Source: Streptomyces roseifaciens (GTDB lineage: Bacteria > Actinomycetota > Actinomycetes > Streptomycetales > Streptomycetaceae). Taken from it: a stretch of 64,000 nucleotides of DNA. Position numbers and translations under genes: made by a program. This document shows, piece by piece, positions 51,145 to 59,683 of the stretch (positions within the stretch are counted from its first letter, which is position 1; every line of letters starts with the position of its first letter). The notes beneath the pieces are model-generated. The model saw only the letters and a list, made by a program, of their open reading frames with translations, did no database searches and was not told the DNA's origin. The DNA lies in NCBI RefSeq assembly GCF_001445655.1, contig NZ_LNBE01000004.1, forward strand, positions 2,294,001 through 2,358,000, in the 5' to 3' direction.

Positions 51145-52617
51145 GTGACCCCGAGCCCCGCCCCCGAGGGCGGCCCCTCACCGGAACCGGCCCCAGGCCC
51201 GCTCCCGGGCCTGCCCGCGGCCCCGGGCCCGCTCCCGGCGCCCTCAGGCCCGCCCCCGGCCCCCCAGCCCGGTCACCCGCCGGAGCCGGTCCGCGAGTCG
51301 GTCCGCGAGTCGGTCCATGAGCCGGCCCGCGAGCCGGCCCGTGAGCCGCTCCGCGAGTCGGTCCGTAACCCGGCCCCCGCCCCGGCCCGCGAACCGGCCC
51401 ACGACCCGCTCCGCGCCCCCGCCCGCACCCTCGCCTTCGTCGAGAGTCCCGTTCAGCTCCTCAACGTCCTCGAATGGGCGTACGCGACGGGGGCGGACGG
51501 GATGGACGGAAGGCGGGGCCGGGCGTCCCGTGCGGACGGACGGACCGGGCCCGGCCTGTCCGGTCAGCCCCTGGCGTGCGGCGTCCCCCGGCAGCCCGGG
51601 CCGCGCGATCAGGGCGCCGCTGCCGGGCCGGGGGCGTCACCCGTCCGGCCCGAACCCAGCGGGCTCCTGGTCGTCGTCCTCGCGCCCCACGACCCGATGT
51701 CGCGCGGCCAGCTGCGCCGGATGGCCGAGCTGGCCCGCGACCAGGGGCACGAGGTGCGCTGGGAGGAGGCGCGGGGCGGGCCTACGGCGCCGGTGGCCAC
51801 GGTCGGCGGCCTCGCGGGCGCGCTGCGCCGGGCGCACCGGATCGTGATCGGCGACCCGTTCTCGCGCTACGTCCAGCTGCTGCTGACGATCACCCGCGCC
51901 CGGGAGCTGGTGGTGGTGGACGACGGCACGGCCACCATGGAGTTCGTCGCCCAACTCGGCCGGGGCGAAAGCCTTGTACGGTGGCACCGGCGCGGCAGTA
52001 GAGGGGCGCGCGATCTGATCTTCGCGCCGGTCTCTGCTTCAGCGCGCCGGATGCTGACGCCCAACGATCGCCGGAGCGTAGAGGTGTTCACCTCGATGCC
52101 GGTCGAACCGCCACCCGGCGTAGACGTCCGGGCCAACGACTTCGCCTGGACGCGCGCCGCCTTCGGCCCGCCCCGGCTCACCGGCGGCACGGACCTCGTG
52201 GGCACTTCCCTGGTGGAGACCGGGGTCGTGGACCCGGAACGCTACCTCGGGGCCGTGGCCTCCCTCGCCCGCGCCCACGGCGCCACCCGCTACTTCGCCC
52301 ACCGCCGCGAGAGCGCGGAGAAGCTGCGCCGGATAGCGGACGCGGTGGGGCTGGAAGTCGTGCGCCCCGAGCTCCCGCTGGAGATCGTCGCCCGCCGGGG
52401 CCCGGTCGGCCGCACGGTCCTGAGCTTCCCCTCGACCGTCGTGCACACGCTGCCGCTGGCCCTCGCGGGCACCGGGATCACGGTCGCGGTCTGCGACATC
52501 GACCCCGTTTGGCTCACCGAGCACGCCTCTCCGCGGGCGGAGGGATTCCTGGCCGAGGTGACGGACACGGCCCGGGATGTGCGGCGACTTCCGGCCAGCC
52601 CGCTGACCGCTCCCTGA
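51145..52617 (+). CDS. Polysialyltransferase-like/GT52-like protein
   Basis: A 490-residue protein. The first ~95 residues are Pro/Ala/Arg/Glu-rich repeats (REPAREPLRESV) and probably disordered. The fold starts at TLAFVESPVQLLNVLEWAYA, typical of the N-terminus of sialyl/polysialyltransferases, is interrupted by a Gly/Arg insert (about 115-165), and continues with VVVLAPHDPMSRGQLRRMAE, IVIGDPFSRYVQLLL and a VVDDGTATMEF motif. The C-terminal GT-B half has FAHRRESAEKLRRIAD and SFPSTVVHTLPLAL. GTG 51145 lies 10 bp after the neuB stop. It is assigned by fold and context to the polymer pathway; the exact linkage is unknown. Confidence 0.72.
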   Translation: MTPSPAPEGGPSPEPAPGPLPGLPAAPGPLPAPSGPPPAPQPGHPPEPVRESVRESVHEPAREPAREPLRESVRNPAPAPAREPAHDPLRAPARTLAFVESPVQLLNVLEWAYATGADGMDGRRGRASRADGRTGPGLSGQPLACGVPRQPGPRDQGAAAGPGASPVRPEPSGLLVVVLAPHDPMSRGQLRRMAELARDQGHEVRWEEARGGPTAPVATVGGLAGALRRAHRIVIGDPFSRYVQLLLTITRARELVVVDDGTATMEFVAQLGRGESLVRWHRRGSRGARDLIFAPVSASARRMLTPNDRRSVEVFTSMPVEPPPGVDVRANDFAWTRAAFGPPRLTGGTDLVGTSLVETGVVDPERYLGAVASLARAHGATRYFAHRRESAEKLRRIADAVGLEVVRPELPLEIVARRGPVGRTVLSFPSTVVHTLPLALAGTGITVAVCDIDPVWLTEHASPRAEGFLAEVTDTARDVRRLPASPLTAP

Positions 52618-52718
52618 GCCGTAAAGACTGGTCATACCCCTCAGGTGAGCCATCCATGCGGCTGAACTTTTCTTGATCGGGGGGCAGTTGCCCGGGTAGG
52701 GGCTCTACTCTTCCCTGC

Positions 52719-53966
52719 GTGAACCATCTGATGCCTTGCGACGCCGGGACTGCCACTTCTCAGGGGACGGGCGAGGGGGTGCTCGCCGGTACGCTCCCCC
52801 CGGGGCTGCGCGACGAACTCATCGCGTTCCGGCGGGATTTGCACATGCACCCCGAGCTGGGCAACCGCGAGTTCCGGACCACCGCGGCCGTCAAGGCGAG
52901 ACTGCAGCGGGCGGGCCTCTCCCCGCGGACGCTGTCCACGGGCACGGGGCTGTTCTGCGACGTCGGGCGGGAGCCGGGCGTGCCCGCCCAGCCCATGCTG
53001 GCGCTCCGCGCCGATCTGGACGCGCTGCCCATCCCGGACACCAAGACGGTCCCGTACCGCTCGACGGTCCCCAGGATGGCGCACGCCTGCGGCCACGACG
53101 TGCACACCACCGCGGTCCTCGGCGCCGGCCTGGTCCTCGCCGACCTCGCCGAGCAGGGCCTGCTGCCCAACCCCGTCCGGCTGATCTTCCAGCCCGCCGA
53201 GGAGGTGCTGCCCGGCGGCGCCCTCGACGCCATCGAGTGCGGGGCCCTGGACGGCGTCGGCAAGATCATCGCGGTGCACTGCGACCCCAAGGTCGAGGTC
53301 GGCCGCATCGGCCTGCGGGTCGGCCCCATCACCTCCGCGTGCGACCGGCTGGAGGTCACGCTGGCCGGCCCCGGCGGCCACACCGCCCGCCCGCACTTCA
53401 CCACCGACCTGGTGACCGCCGCCGCCCGGATCGCGATCGACGTGCCCGCGGTGCTGGCCCGCCGGGTGGACGCCCGCTCGGGCCTCTCCCTCACCTGGGG
53501 CCGGATGGAGACGGGGCACGCCCCCAATGTGATCCCGCAGCACGCCGAGCTCTCCGGCACCGTCCGCTGCCTGGACCTGCACGCCTGGCGGGACGCCCCG
53601 GACCTGGTGCACGCGGCGATCGACGAGGTCGCGGCGCTCCACCGGGCCAAGTCGGAGATCAATTACGTCCGCGGGGTGCCGCCGGTGGTCAACGACGCCG
53701 AGGTCGCGGGCCTGCTGCGGCGCGCCATGGCCGCCCGCCGCGGGCCCGCCTCCGTCGAGGACACCGAGCAGAGCCTCGGCGGCGAGGACTTCTCCTGGTA
53801 TCTGGAGCACGTGCCCGGCGCGATGGCCCGGCTGGGTGTCCGCCCGGTGGGCGACACGACCCGACGTGACCTGCATTGCGGCGATTTCGACGTGGATGAG
53901 GGTTCCATCACCGCCGGCGTGGAACTCTTCACGGCCGCGGCATTGCTGGACGGACAGCGGGTTTAG
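52719..53966 (+). CDS. M20-family amidohydrolase
   Basis: A 415-residue zinc aminoacylase/peptidase of the IAA-amino-acid-hydrolase group. Metal-site motifs are FRRDLHMHPELGN, ADLDALPI, HACGHDVHTTAVLGA, the general-base pair FQPAEEVLPGG and the C-terminal GGEDFSWYLEHVPG; the dimerisation domain lies between (GPGGHTARPHFTTDL). The family removes an N-acyl group from amino acids or small amides. GTG 52719 is used; ATG 52731 is an alternative, and neither has a strong ribosome site. It lies before the nucleoside operon, with a 331-bp regulatory gap after it, and is probably transcribed separately. Confidence 0.9.
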   Translation: MNHLMPCDAGTATSQGTGEGVLAGTLPPGLRDELIAFRRDLHMHPELGNREFRTTAAVKARLQRAGLSPRTLSTGTGLFCDVGREPGVPAQPMLALRADLDALPIPDTKTVPYRSTVPRMAHACGHDVHTTAVLGAGLVLADLAEQGLLPNPVRLIFQPAEEVLPGGALDAIECGALDGVGKIIAVHCDPKVEVGRIGLRVGPITSACDRLEVTLAGPGGHTARPHFTTDLVTAAARIAIDVPAVLARRVDARSGLSLTWGRMETGHAPNVIPQHAELSGTVRCLDLHAWRDAPDLVHAAIDEVAALHRAKSEINYVRGVPPVVNDAEVAGLLRRAMAARRGPASVEDTEQSLGGEDFSWYLEHVPGAMARLGVRPVGDTTRRDLHCGDFDVDEGSITAGVELFTAAALLDGQRV

Positions 53967-54065
53967 CTGTAGTAAGCACCGGCTTTTGGGTGCGTATTGA
54001 TTGCACATAGGCGTGCACATTGGGCGTGTTGATGCCGGGTTCGGGTCCGGATCGAGAGTTCCAGG

Positions 54066-54084
54066 TCACGTTGTACGTAAAACC
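54066..54084. repeat. 19-bp direct repeat copy 1 upstream of BMP gene
   Basis: TCACGTTGTACGTAAAACC, identical to the second copy at 54104-54122. Its core ACGT-TGT-ACGT is a dyad, and copy 1 is flanked by CCAGGT/ACCTGG, making an extended imperfect palindrome. Confidence 0.85.
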
Positions 54085-54103
54085 TGGGTGGTTCGGGGTC
54101 AGA

Positions 54104-54122
54104 TCACGTTGTACGTAAAACC
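54104..54122. repeat. 19-bp direct repeat copy 2 upstream of BMP gene
   Basis: Second perfect copy, 38 bp downstream of the first (start to start). The arrangement suggests a two-site operator, about 175 bp upstream of the lipoprotein start. Confidence 0.85.
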
Positions 54123-54296
54123 CATCAGGGGTGCGGACGGCCGATCCCAGGCCTGACTGGGCTGGATGCATGTAACCCTGACGCAATCGGGTCAATAGTG
54201 GTTCGCGACGATCCGATAACGGCTTTGATGTACCCCTTTTCAGTCCATCTACGCGCGTTACGATTCCGGCGTCCAGCGCCAATGGAGGCGCTTCGA

Positions 54297-55343
54297 GTGA
54301 AGGGGCCCCTCGTGCGCCGGGTATCCACAATCACTGCCGCGGGTATCACCACCGCAGCTCTCGCGTTCACCCTCACCGCCTGTGGTGAGTCCTCCACCGA
54401 ATCCGGTGGCGGCAGCAACGGCAAGGGCGTCGGTCTCGCCTTCGACGTCGGCGGCCGTGACGACCACTCCTTCAACGAGTCCGCTGCTCGTGGCCTGGAC
54501 AAGGCCGAGAAGGAACTGGGCGTCAAGGGCAAGATGATGACCGCCAAGAACGGCGAGACCGAGGCCGAGCGCGAGCAGCGCCTCAGCTCCCTCGCCGACG
54601 CGGGTTACAACCCGGTCATCGGCGTGGGCTTCAACTATGCGAAGTCGATCGAGAAGGTCTCCAAGGAGTTCCCGAAGACCAGCTTCGCGATCGTCGACTC
54701 GGTCGTCGACAGCCCCAACGTCGACAGCATCACCTTCGGTGAGCACGAGGGCTCCTACCTCGCGGGCGTCGCCGCCGCCCTGAAGTCCAAGACCGGCAAG
54801 GTCGGCTTCATCGGTGGTGTGAACAACGAGCTGATCAAGAAGTTCGAGGCGGGCTTCGTGCAGGGCGCGAAGGACACCAACCCGAAGATCGAGGTTTCTC
54901 CCGAGTACCTCGGTAACACCGACAAGGGCTTCAACGACCCGGCGGCCGCCAAGGACAAGGCCAAGGGCATGCTCGACCGCGACATTGACGTGATCTACAC
55001 GGCGGCCGGCCTCTCCGGCAACGGCTCCGCCGAGGCCGTCGCGGGCAAGAAGGACGCCTGGGCCATCGGTGTCGACTCCGACCAGTACCAGCAGCCGGGT
55101 CTGGCCAAGTACAAGGACCACATCCTCACCTCGGTCGTGAAGAACGTGGACGTCGCGGTCTTCGACATGATCAAGAGCGTCAAGGACGGCAAGCCGCTCA
55201 CCGGCCCCCACCAGTACCTGCTGAAGGACGGCGGCGTCTCGCTGTCCACCTCGGGCGGCTTCATCGACGACATCAAGGCCAAGGTCGAGGAAGCGAAGAA
55301 GAACATCGTGGACGGCAAGGTCAAGGTCAAGTCCACCCCGTGA
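54297..55343 (+). CDS. BMP-family nucleoside-binding lipoprotein
   Basis: A 348-residue substrate-binding lipoprotein of the basic membrane protein (Med/PnrA) family, which binds nucleosides outside the membrane. The signal peptide ends in lipobox LTAC (Cys about 29) and is followed by a Ser/Gly linker. The BMP fold shows GLAFDVGGRDDHSFNESAAR, GVGFNYAKSIEKVSKEFPKT, the FGEHEGSYLAGVAAAL segment and GLSGNGSAEAVAG. GTG 54297 has GGAGG 8 nt upstream. It starts the operon with the ABC ATPase, two permeases and salvage enzymes. Codon third positions are again strongly G/C, unlike the gap before it. Confidence 0.92.
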   Translation: MKGPLVRRVSTITAAGITTAALAFTLTACGESSTESGGGSNGKGVGLAFDVGGRDDHSFNESAARGLDKAEKELGVKGKMMTAKNGETEAEREQRLSSLADAGYNPVIGVGFNYAKSIEKVSKEFPKTSFAIVDSVVDSPNVDSITFGEHEGSYLAGVAAALKSKTGKVGFIGGVNNELIKKFEAGFVQGAKDTNPKIEVSPEYLGNTDKGFNDPAAAKDKAKGMLDRDIDVIYTAAGLSGNGSAEAVAGKKDAWAIGVDSDQYQQPGLAKYKDHILTSVVKNVDVAVFDMIKSVKDGKPLTGPHQYLLKDGGVSLSTSGGFIDDIKAKVEEAKKNIVDGKVKVKSTP

Positions 55344-55370
55344 CCTCGTGCCGGTTCCGACCGGCACCCA

Positions 55371-55395
55371 CCGGCCGGTCCTCGTGACCGGCCGG
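55371..55395 (+). terminator. Hairpin 1 between BMP and ABC genes
   Basis: Perfect 10-bp stem CCGGCCGGTC / GACCGGCCGG with loop CTCGT, 28 bp after the lipoprotein stop. With hairpin 2 it probably gives partial termination or protects the upstream mRNA, so binding protein is made in excess over the transporter. Confidence 0.65.
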
Positions 55396-55407
55396 ACCGC
55401 AAGGCCT

Positions 55408-55444
55408 CGGGCCCGGCGGAGAGAGGACCTCTCCACCGGGCCCG
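55408..55444 (+). terminator. Hairpin 2 between BMP and ABC genes
   Basis: Long stem CGGGCCCGG-C-GGAGAG paired with CTCTCC-A-CCGGGCCCG (one mismatch), loop AGGAC. It is very stable and terminator-like, though no T-rich tail follows (normal in Streptomyces). Confidence 0.7.
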
Positions 55445-55486
55445 TACACACGCCCCCGGCCCCCGGCTGGGGGCGCTGCGGCCAAC

Positions 55487-55520
55487 GCTACGCGCGTAGC
55501 ATCCCGTTGACGCGTGTAGC
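55487..55520. promoter_or_regulatory. Palindrome and direct repeat before the ABC ATPase gene
   Basis: A perfect 14-bp palindrome GCTACGCGCGTAGC (55487-55500) is followed by TTGACGCGTGTAGC, a near copy. The TTGAC at about 55507 could be a -35 element, so a second promoter with an operator may drive the transporter genes after the hairpins. Confidence 0.5.
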
Positions 55521-55608
55521 GTCGCCCCCGCCCCAAGGAGCTCGACCCGGTCCCCGCCCGGGCGGTTCCTCTTCTTCCTCCCGCTCCCTTCCCCGAGGAG
55601 AGTGCGCC

Positions 55609-57291
55609 ATCAAAGCGTCCACCAGTACCGAAGCCGCAGGTACGCAGGCCCCCGCAGTAGAACTCGAGGGCATCACCAAGCGGTTCCCCGGTGTCGTGGC
55701 CAACCACGACATCCGCCTCACGGTCCGCCGCGGCACCGTCCACGCCCTCTGCGGCGAGAACGGCGCAGGCAAGTCGACCCTGATGAAGATCCTCTACGGC
55801 ATGCAGAAGCCGGACGAGGGCACCATCAAGCTGGGCGGCGAGCAGGTCACCCTGCACAGCCCGAGCGACGCCATCGCGCGCGGCATCGGCATGGTGCACC
55901 AGCACTTCATGCTCGCCGACAACCTCACCGTCCTGGAGAACGTCGTCCTGGGCGCCGAGAAGCTGCACGGCATCGGCGGCAAGGCCCGCGCGAAGATCAA
56001 GGAGATCTCCGACGCGTACGGCCTGGGCGTGCGCCCCGACGTCCTCGTGGAGGACCTCGGCGTCGCCGACCGCCAGCGCGTGGAGATCCTCAAGGTCCTC
56101 TACCGCGGCGCCCGCACGCTGATCCTCGACGAGCCGACCGCGGTGCTGGTCCCGCAGGAGGTCGACGCGCTCTTCGACAACCTGCGCGAGCTCAAGTCCG
56201 AGGGCCTCACGGTCATCTTCATCTCGCACAAGCTCGGCGAGGTGCTCTCCGTCGCGGACGACATCACCGTCATCCGCCGCGGCACCACCGTCGGCACCGC
56301 GGTCCCCAGCGAGACCACCCCCAAGCAGCTCGCCGAGCTGATGGTCGGCAGCGAGCTGCCCTCGCCGGAGACCCGCGAGTCGACGGTCACCGACGTCGAG
56401 ATGCTGAAGGTGGACGGTCTGCACCTGTCGGCGACCGACCCCGACGGCGTGGTCCGCGCGGTCCTCGACGGCATCTCCCTGACCATCCACAAGGGCGAGG
56501 TCCTGGGCATCGCCGGCGTGGAGGGCAACGGCCAGGCCGAGCTCGTCGAGGCCATCATGGGCATGCGGGACCCGGACGGGGGCACCATCACCCTCGACGG
56601 CGCCGACATCAGCCACGTGCCGACGCGCAAGCGGCGCGAGGGCGGCATCGGCTACGTCCCCGAGGACCGTCACCGTCACGGCCTGCTGCTGGAGGCTCCC
56701 CTCTGGGAGAACCGCATCCTCGGCCACGTCACCGAGAAGCCCAACAGCAAGCGCGGCGTCCTCGACAACAAGGCCGCCCGCACCGACACCGAGCGCATCG
56801 TGCGCGAGTACGACGTGCGCACACCCGGCATCGAGGTCACCGCGGCCTCCCTGTCCGGCGGCAACCAGCAGAAGCTGATCGTCGGCCGCGAGATGAGCCA
56901 CGCGCCCAAGCTGCTCATCGCCGCGCACCCCACGCGGGGCGTGGACGTCGGTGCGCAGGCGCAGATCTGGGACCAGATCCGCGAGGCGCGCCACGAGGGC
57001 CTGGCGGTGCTGCTGATCTCCGCCGACCTGGACGAGCTGATCGGGCTCTCCGACACCCTGCGGGTGATGTTCCGCGGCCGCCTGGTCGCCGACGCCGACC
57101 CCGCCACGATCACCCCGGAGGAGTTGGGCTCGGCCATGACCGGCGCCGCAACCGGCCACCTCGAGCACACCGAGGACGGCGAGGAGACCGCCACCGGCGG
57201 AGAGAAGACCGCTGCCGAGGGCGACACGAGCGCCGCCGGCGACGAAGAGAACGCCACCGACGAGGCCGCGGGGGAGGGTGACCAGAAGTGA
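55609..57291 (+). CDS. ABC transporter ATPase for nucleosides (two ABC domains)
   Basis: About 560 residues with two fused nucleotide-binding domains, like ribose/BMP transporters. Domain 1 has Walker A GENGAGKSTLMK and Walker B TLILDEPTAVL; its signature is replaced by LGVADRQRVEIL. Domain 2 has a degenerate Walker A (GVEGNGQAEL) and a good LSGGNQQK signature, with Walker B glutamate changed (LLIAAHPTRG), as usual for this group. A charged Glu/Thr/Ala tail (about 512-560) is extra. No ATG/GTG/TTG lies in frame near the conserved start (KASTSTEAAGTQAPAVELEG); GAGGAG at 55595-55600 is 8 nt before ATC 55609, so an ATC start is proposed. The stop overlaps the next GTG (GTGA). Confidence 0.88.
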   Translation: MKASTSTEAAGTQAPAVELEGITKRFPGVVANHDIRLTVRRGTVHALCGENGAGKSTLMKILYGMQKPDEGTIKLGGEQVTLHSPSDAIARGIGMVHQHFMLADNLTVLENVVLGAEKLHGIGGKARAKIKEISDAYGLGVRPDVLVEDLGVADRQRVEILKVLYRGARTLILDEPTAVLVPQEVDALFDNLRELKSEGLTVIFISHKLGEVLSVADDITVIRRGTTVGTAVPSETTPKQLAELMVGSELPSPETRESTVTDVEMLKVDGLHLSATDPDGVVRAVLDGISLTIHKGEVLGIAGVEGNGQAELVEAIMGMRDPDGGTITLDGADISHVPTRKRREGGIGYVPEDRHRHGLLLEAPLWENRILGHVTEKPNSKRGVLDNKAARTDTERIVREYDVRTPGIEVTAASLSGGNQQKLIVGREMSHAPKLLIAAHPTRGVDVGAQAQIWDQIREARHEGLAVLLISADLDELIGLSDTLRVMFRGRLVADADPATITPEELGSAMTGAATGHLEHTEDGEETATGGEKTAAEGDTSAAGDEENATDEAAGEGDQK

Positions 57292-58394
57292 AGAAGCTCG
57301 ACAAGAACAAGCTGATCCTGGGCTTCGCCGCCCCGGTCCTGGCCGTCGTGGCCGCCCTGGTGCTCACCTCGATCATCATCGCCGCCACCGGCAAGGACCC
57401 GTTCCACGCCTTCGAGGTGATGGTCGACTACGGCTCGAAGAGCGACAGCCAGGTCTGGATCATCAACAAGGCCACCCCGTACTACCTGTCCGCGCTGGCC
57501 GTCGCCATCGGCTTCCGGATGAACCTGTTCAACATCGGCGTCGACGGCCAGTACCGCATCGCGGCCTTCTTCGCCGCCGTCGTCGGTGGCGCGCTCACGC
57601 TGCCCGGCATCATCCAGATCCCGGTCATCATCATCGTCGCGATGCTGGTGGGCGCCATGTGGGCGGGCATCGCCGGTCTGCTGAAGACCACCCGGGGCGT
57701 CAGCGAGGTGATCAGCACGATCATGCTGAACGCCATCGGCGCCTCGGTCATCGCCTACTTCCTGCAGGACGGCCGTCTCGCGGAGAAGGAGGGCAACCTG
57801 GTCCACACGCCCTACCTGCCCGACGCGGCGCACTTCTTCGAGATCCCGACCCAGCCCAAGCCGATCTACGGCTTCGTGGTCGTCGCGGCGCTGGCCGGCC
57901 TCGCCTACTGGTTCGTGCTCGGCCGCACCCGCTTCGGCTTCGACCTGCGCACCGTGGGCCAGTCCGAGTCCGCCGCCCACGCCTCCGGCGTCAGCGTCAA
58001 GCGCATGGTGATCACTGCCATGCTGCTCTCGGGCGCCATGGCCGGCCTCGTCGGCATGCCGACCCTGCTCGGCGTCTCGTACAACTACGGCACCGACTTC
58101 CCCACCGGCATCGGCTTCACCGGTATCGCCATCGCCCTCCTGGGCCGCAACCACCCCATCGGCATGGTGGCCGGCGCCCTCCTGTGGGGCTTCCTGGACC
58201 GCACCAGCACCCAGCTGGAGTTCGAGGGCTACGCCCAGGAGATCGTCGGTGTGATGCAGGGCGTCATCGTCCTGTGCGTCGTCATCGCCTATGAGCTCGT
58301 GCGCCGGTACGGCCTCAAGATGCAGCAGCGCAAGGTCGGCGAGGAGCTCGCCGCCCAGGCCCGTAAGAGCGACAAGGCGGAGGTTTCCGCGTGA
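57288..58394 (+). CDS. Nucleoside ABC transporter permease 1
   Basis: A 368-residue inner-membrane permease of the BPD_transp_2 family (RbsC/NupP-like). It has about ten hydrophobic segments; the conserved NLFNIGVDGQYRIAAFFAAV region, the ISTIMLNAIGASVI loop and GQSESAAHASGVSVKRMVIT (EAA-like) are present. GTG 57288 overlaps the ATPase stop and the stop overlaps the next GTG. Works as a heterodimer with permease 2 and the ATPase to import nucleosides from the lipoprotein. The C-terminal ~40 residues are cytosolic and charged. Confidence 0.93.
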   Translation: MKKLDKNKLILGFAAPVLAVVAALVLTSIIIAATGKDPFHAFEVMVDYGSKSDSQVWIINKATPYYLSALAVAIGFRMNLFNIGVDGQYRIAAFFAAVVGGALTLPGIIQIPVIIIVAMLVGAMWAGIAGLLKTTRGVSEVISTIMLNAIGASVIAYFLQDGRLAEKEGNLVHTPYLPDAAHFFEIPTQPKPIYGFVVVAALAGLAYWFVLGRTRFGFDLRTVGQSESAAHASGVSVKRMVITAMLLSGAMAGLVGMPTLLGVSYNYGTDFPTGIGFTGIAIALLGRNHPIGMVAGALLWGFLDRTSTQLEFEGYAQEIVGVMQGVIVLCVVIAYELVRRYGLKMQQRKVGEELAAQARKSDKAEVSA

Positions 58395-59683
58395 GCACCA
58401 CCTTCACCGCCGCCCTCGCCGGGCGACTGAGCAGCAAGAACAAGGACGGCAAGGAGCGGCGCAAGCTCTCCTACCCCGTCGTCCTCCTGATCATCGCGGG
58501 CGCCCTGCTCCTGCTGTCCGCCCTGCGGATGATCACGGACGCCAACGACCTGACCTCCTCGGGCCAGTACAGCTCCGCGCTGGCCGCCGCCGTGCCGATC
58601 GGCCTCGCCGGCCTCGGCGGGCTGTGGGCCGAGCGCGCGGGCGTCGTCAACATCGGCCTCGAAGGCATGATGATGCTCGGCACCTTCTGCGCGGGCTGGA
58701 TCGGCTGGCAGCACGGCCCGTGGGCCGCGGCGCTCGCCGGCATCGTCGGCGGTGCGCTCGGCGGCCTCGTGCACGCCGTCGCCACCGTCACGTTCGGCGT
58801 CGACCAGATCATCTCCGGTGTGGCCATGAACATCCTGGCCCTCGGCGTCACGCAGTACCTCGCCAAGCTGTGGTTCGGCGCGGAGGGCAGCGAGGCCCAG
58901 CAGGCGGGTGGCAACGACAAGCAGTCGCCCGTCATGGAGAACATGCCGAACTTCTCGATCCCCGGCCTGTCGGACTGGCTGAACGACATCGAGAAGCACC
59001 ACTGGTTCCTGGTCTCCGACGCTGCCGGCATCCTCGACGGCCTCGTCACCGACGTGTCCTGGCTGACGATCGTCGCCGGACTGCTCTTCGTCCTCACCTT
59101 CTTCGTGCTGTGGCGCTCCGCCTTCGGCCTGCGCCTGCGCTCGTGCGGTGAGAGCCCGGTGGCCGCCGAGTCCCTCGGCGTCAACGTCTACAAGTACAAG
59201 TACGCGGCCGTGGTCGTCTCCGGCGCCCTCGCGGGCCTCGGCGGCGCGTTCCTCGCCATCGGCACGCACATGTACTCCGACGGCCAGACCGCCGGCCGCG
59301 GCTACATCGGTCTCGCGACCATGATCTCCGGCAACTGGCGGCCGGGCGGCGTGGCCATGAGCGCCGGCCTGTTCGGCTTCATGGACAGCCTCCAGCTGCG
59401 CGCCGGCGGCCCGACCGTCCACGCGCTGCTGCTGCTCCTGGCCGTGCTCCTGGTCGGCGTCGCCGCATGGCGCCTGAAGGTCGGCAAGACGCGTGCCGCG
59501 ATCATCGCCGGTGTGATCGGCGCCCTGCTGGTCGTCTGGTACGCCACGACCGACACCGTGCCGCTGGAGCTCGTCGTCGCGACTCCCTACGTGGCCACGC
59601 TGCTCGTCCTGTCGGTGTCCTCGCAACGCCTGCGAATGCCCAAGGCGAACGGCAAGCCCTACCGGAAGGGCCAAGGAAAGTGA
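58391..59683 (+). CDS. Nucleoside ABC transporter permease 2
   Basis: A 430-residue permease of the same family. It has a ~35-residue basic cytosolic N-terminus, then hydrophobic segments with AERAGVVNIGLEGMMMLGTF, FGVDQIISGVAMNILALGVT, the LRSCGESPVAAESLGVNVYK coupling loop, and RGYIGLATMISGNWRPGG. A ~65-residue periplasmic-side insert (EGSEAQQAGGNDKQ...) is in the middle. Overlaps: GTG 58391 with the previous stop, and its own stop with the cytidine deaminase GTG. All four genes from the ATPase to the deaminase are therefore translationally linked. Confidence 0.93.
   Translation: MSTTFTAALAGRLSSKNKDGKERRKLSYPVVLLIIAGALLLLSALRMITDANDLTSSGQYSSALAAAVPIGLAGLGGLWAERAGVVNIGLEGMMMLGTFCAGWIGWQHGPWAAALAGIVGGALGGLVHAVATVTFGVDQIISGVAMNILALGVTQYLAKLWFGAEGSEAQQAGGNDKQSPVMENMPNFSIPGLSDWLNDIEKHHWFLVSDAAGILDGLVTDVSWLTIVAGLLFVLTFFVLWRSAFGLRLRSCGESPVAAESLGVNVYKYKYAAVVVSGALAGLGGAFLAIGTHMYSDGQTAGRGYIGLATMISGNWRPGGVAMSAGLFGFMDSLQLRAGGPTVHALLLLLAVLLVGVAAWRLKVGKTRAAIIAGVIGALLVVWYATTDTVPLELVVATPYVATLLVLSVSSQRLRMPKANGKPYRKGQGK

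Larger units (their letters stand above)
53967..54296. promoter_or_regulatory. AT-richer regulatory gap upstream of the BMP lipoprotein gene
   Basis: 330 bp with no gene, much less GC-rich than the surroundings. It holds two perfect 19-bp direct repeats (listed separately) and a repeated TGCACAT motif near 54002-54018. No convincing -35/-10 pair was fixed. It probably carries the main promoter and operators of the nucleoside uptake operon. Confidence 0.6.
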
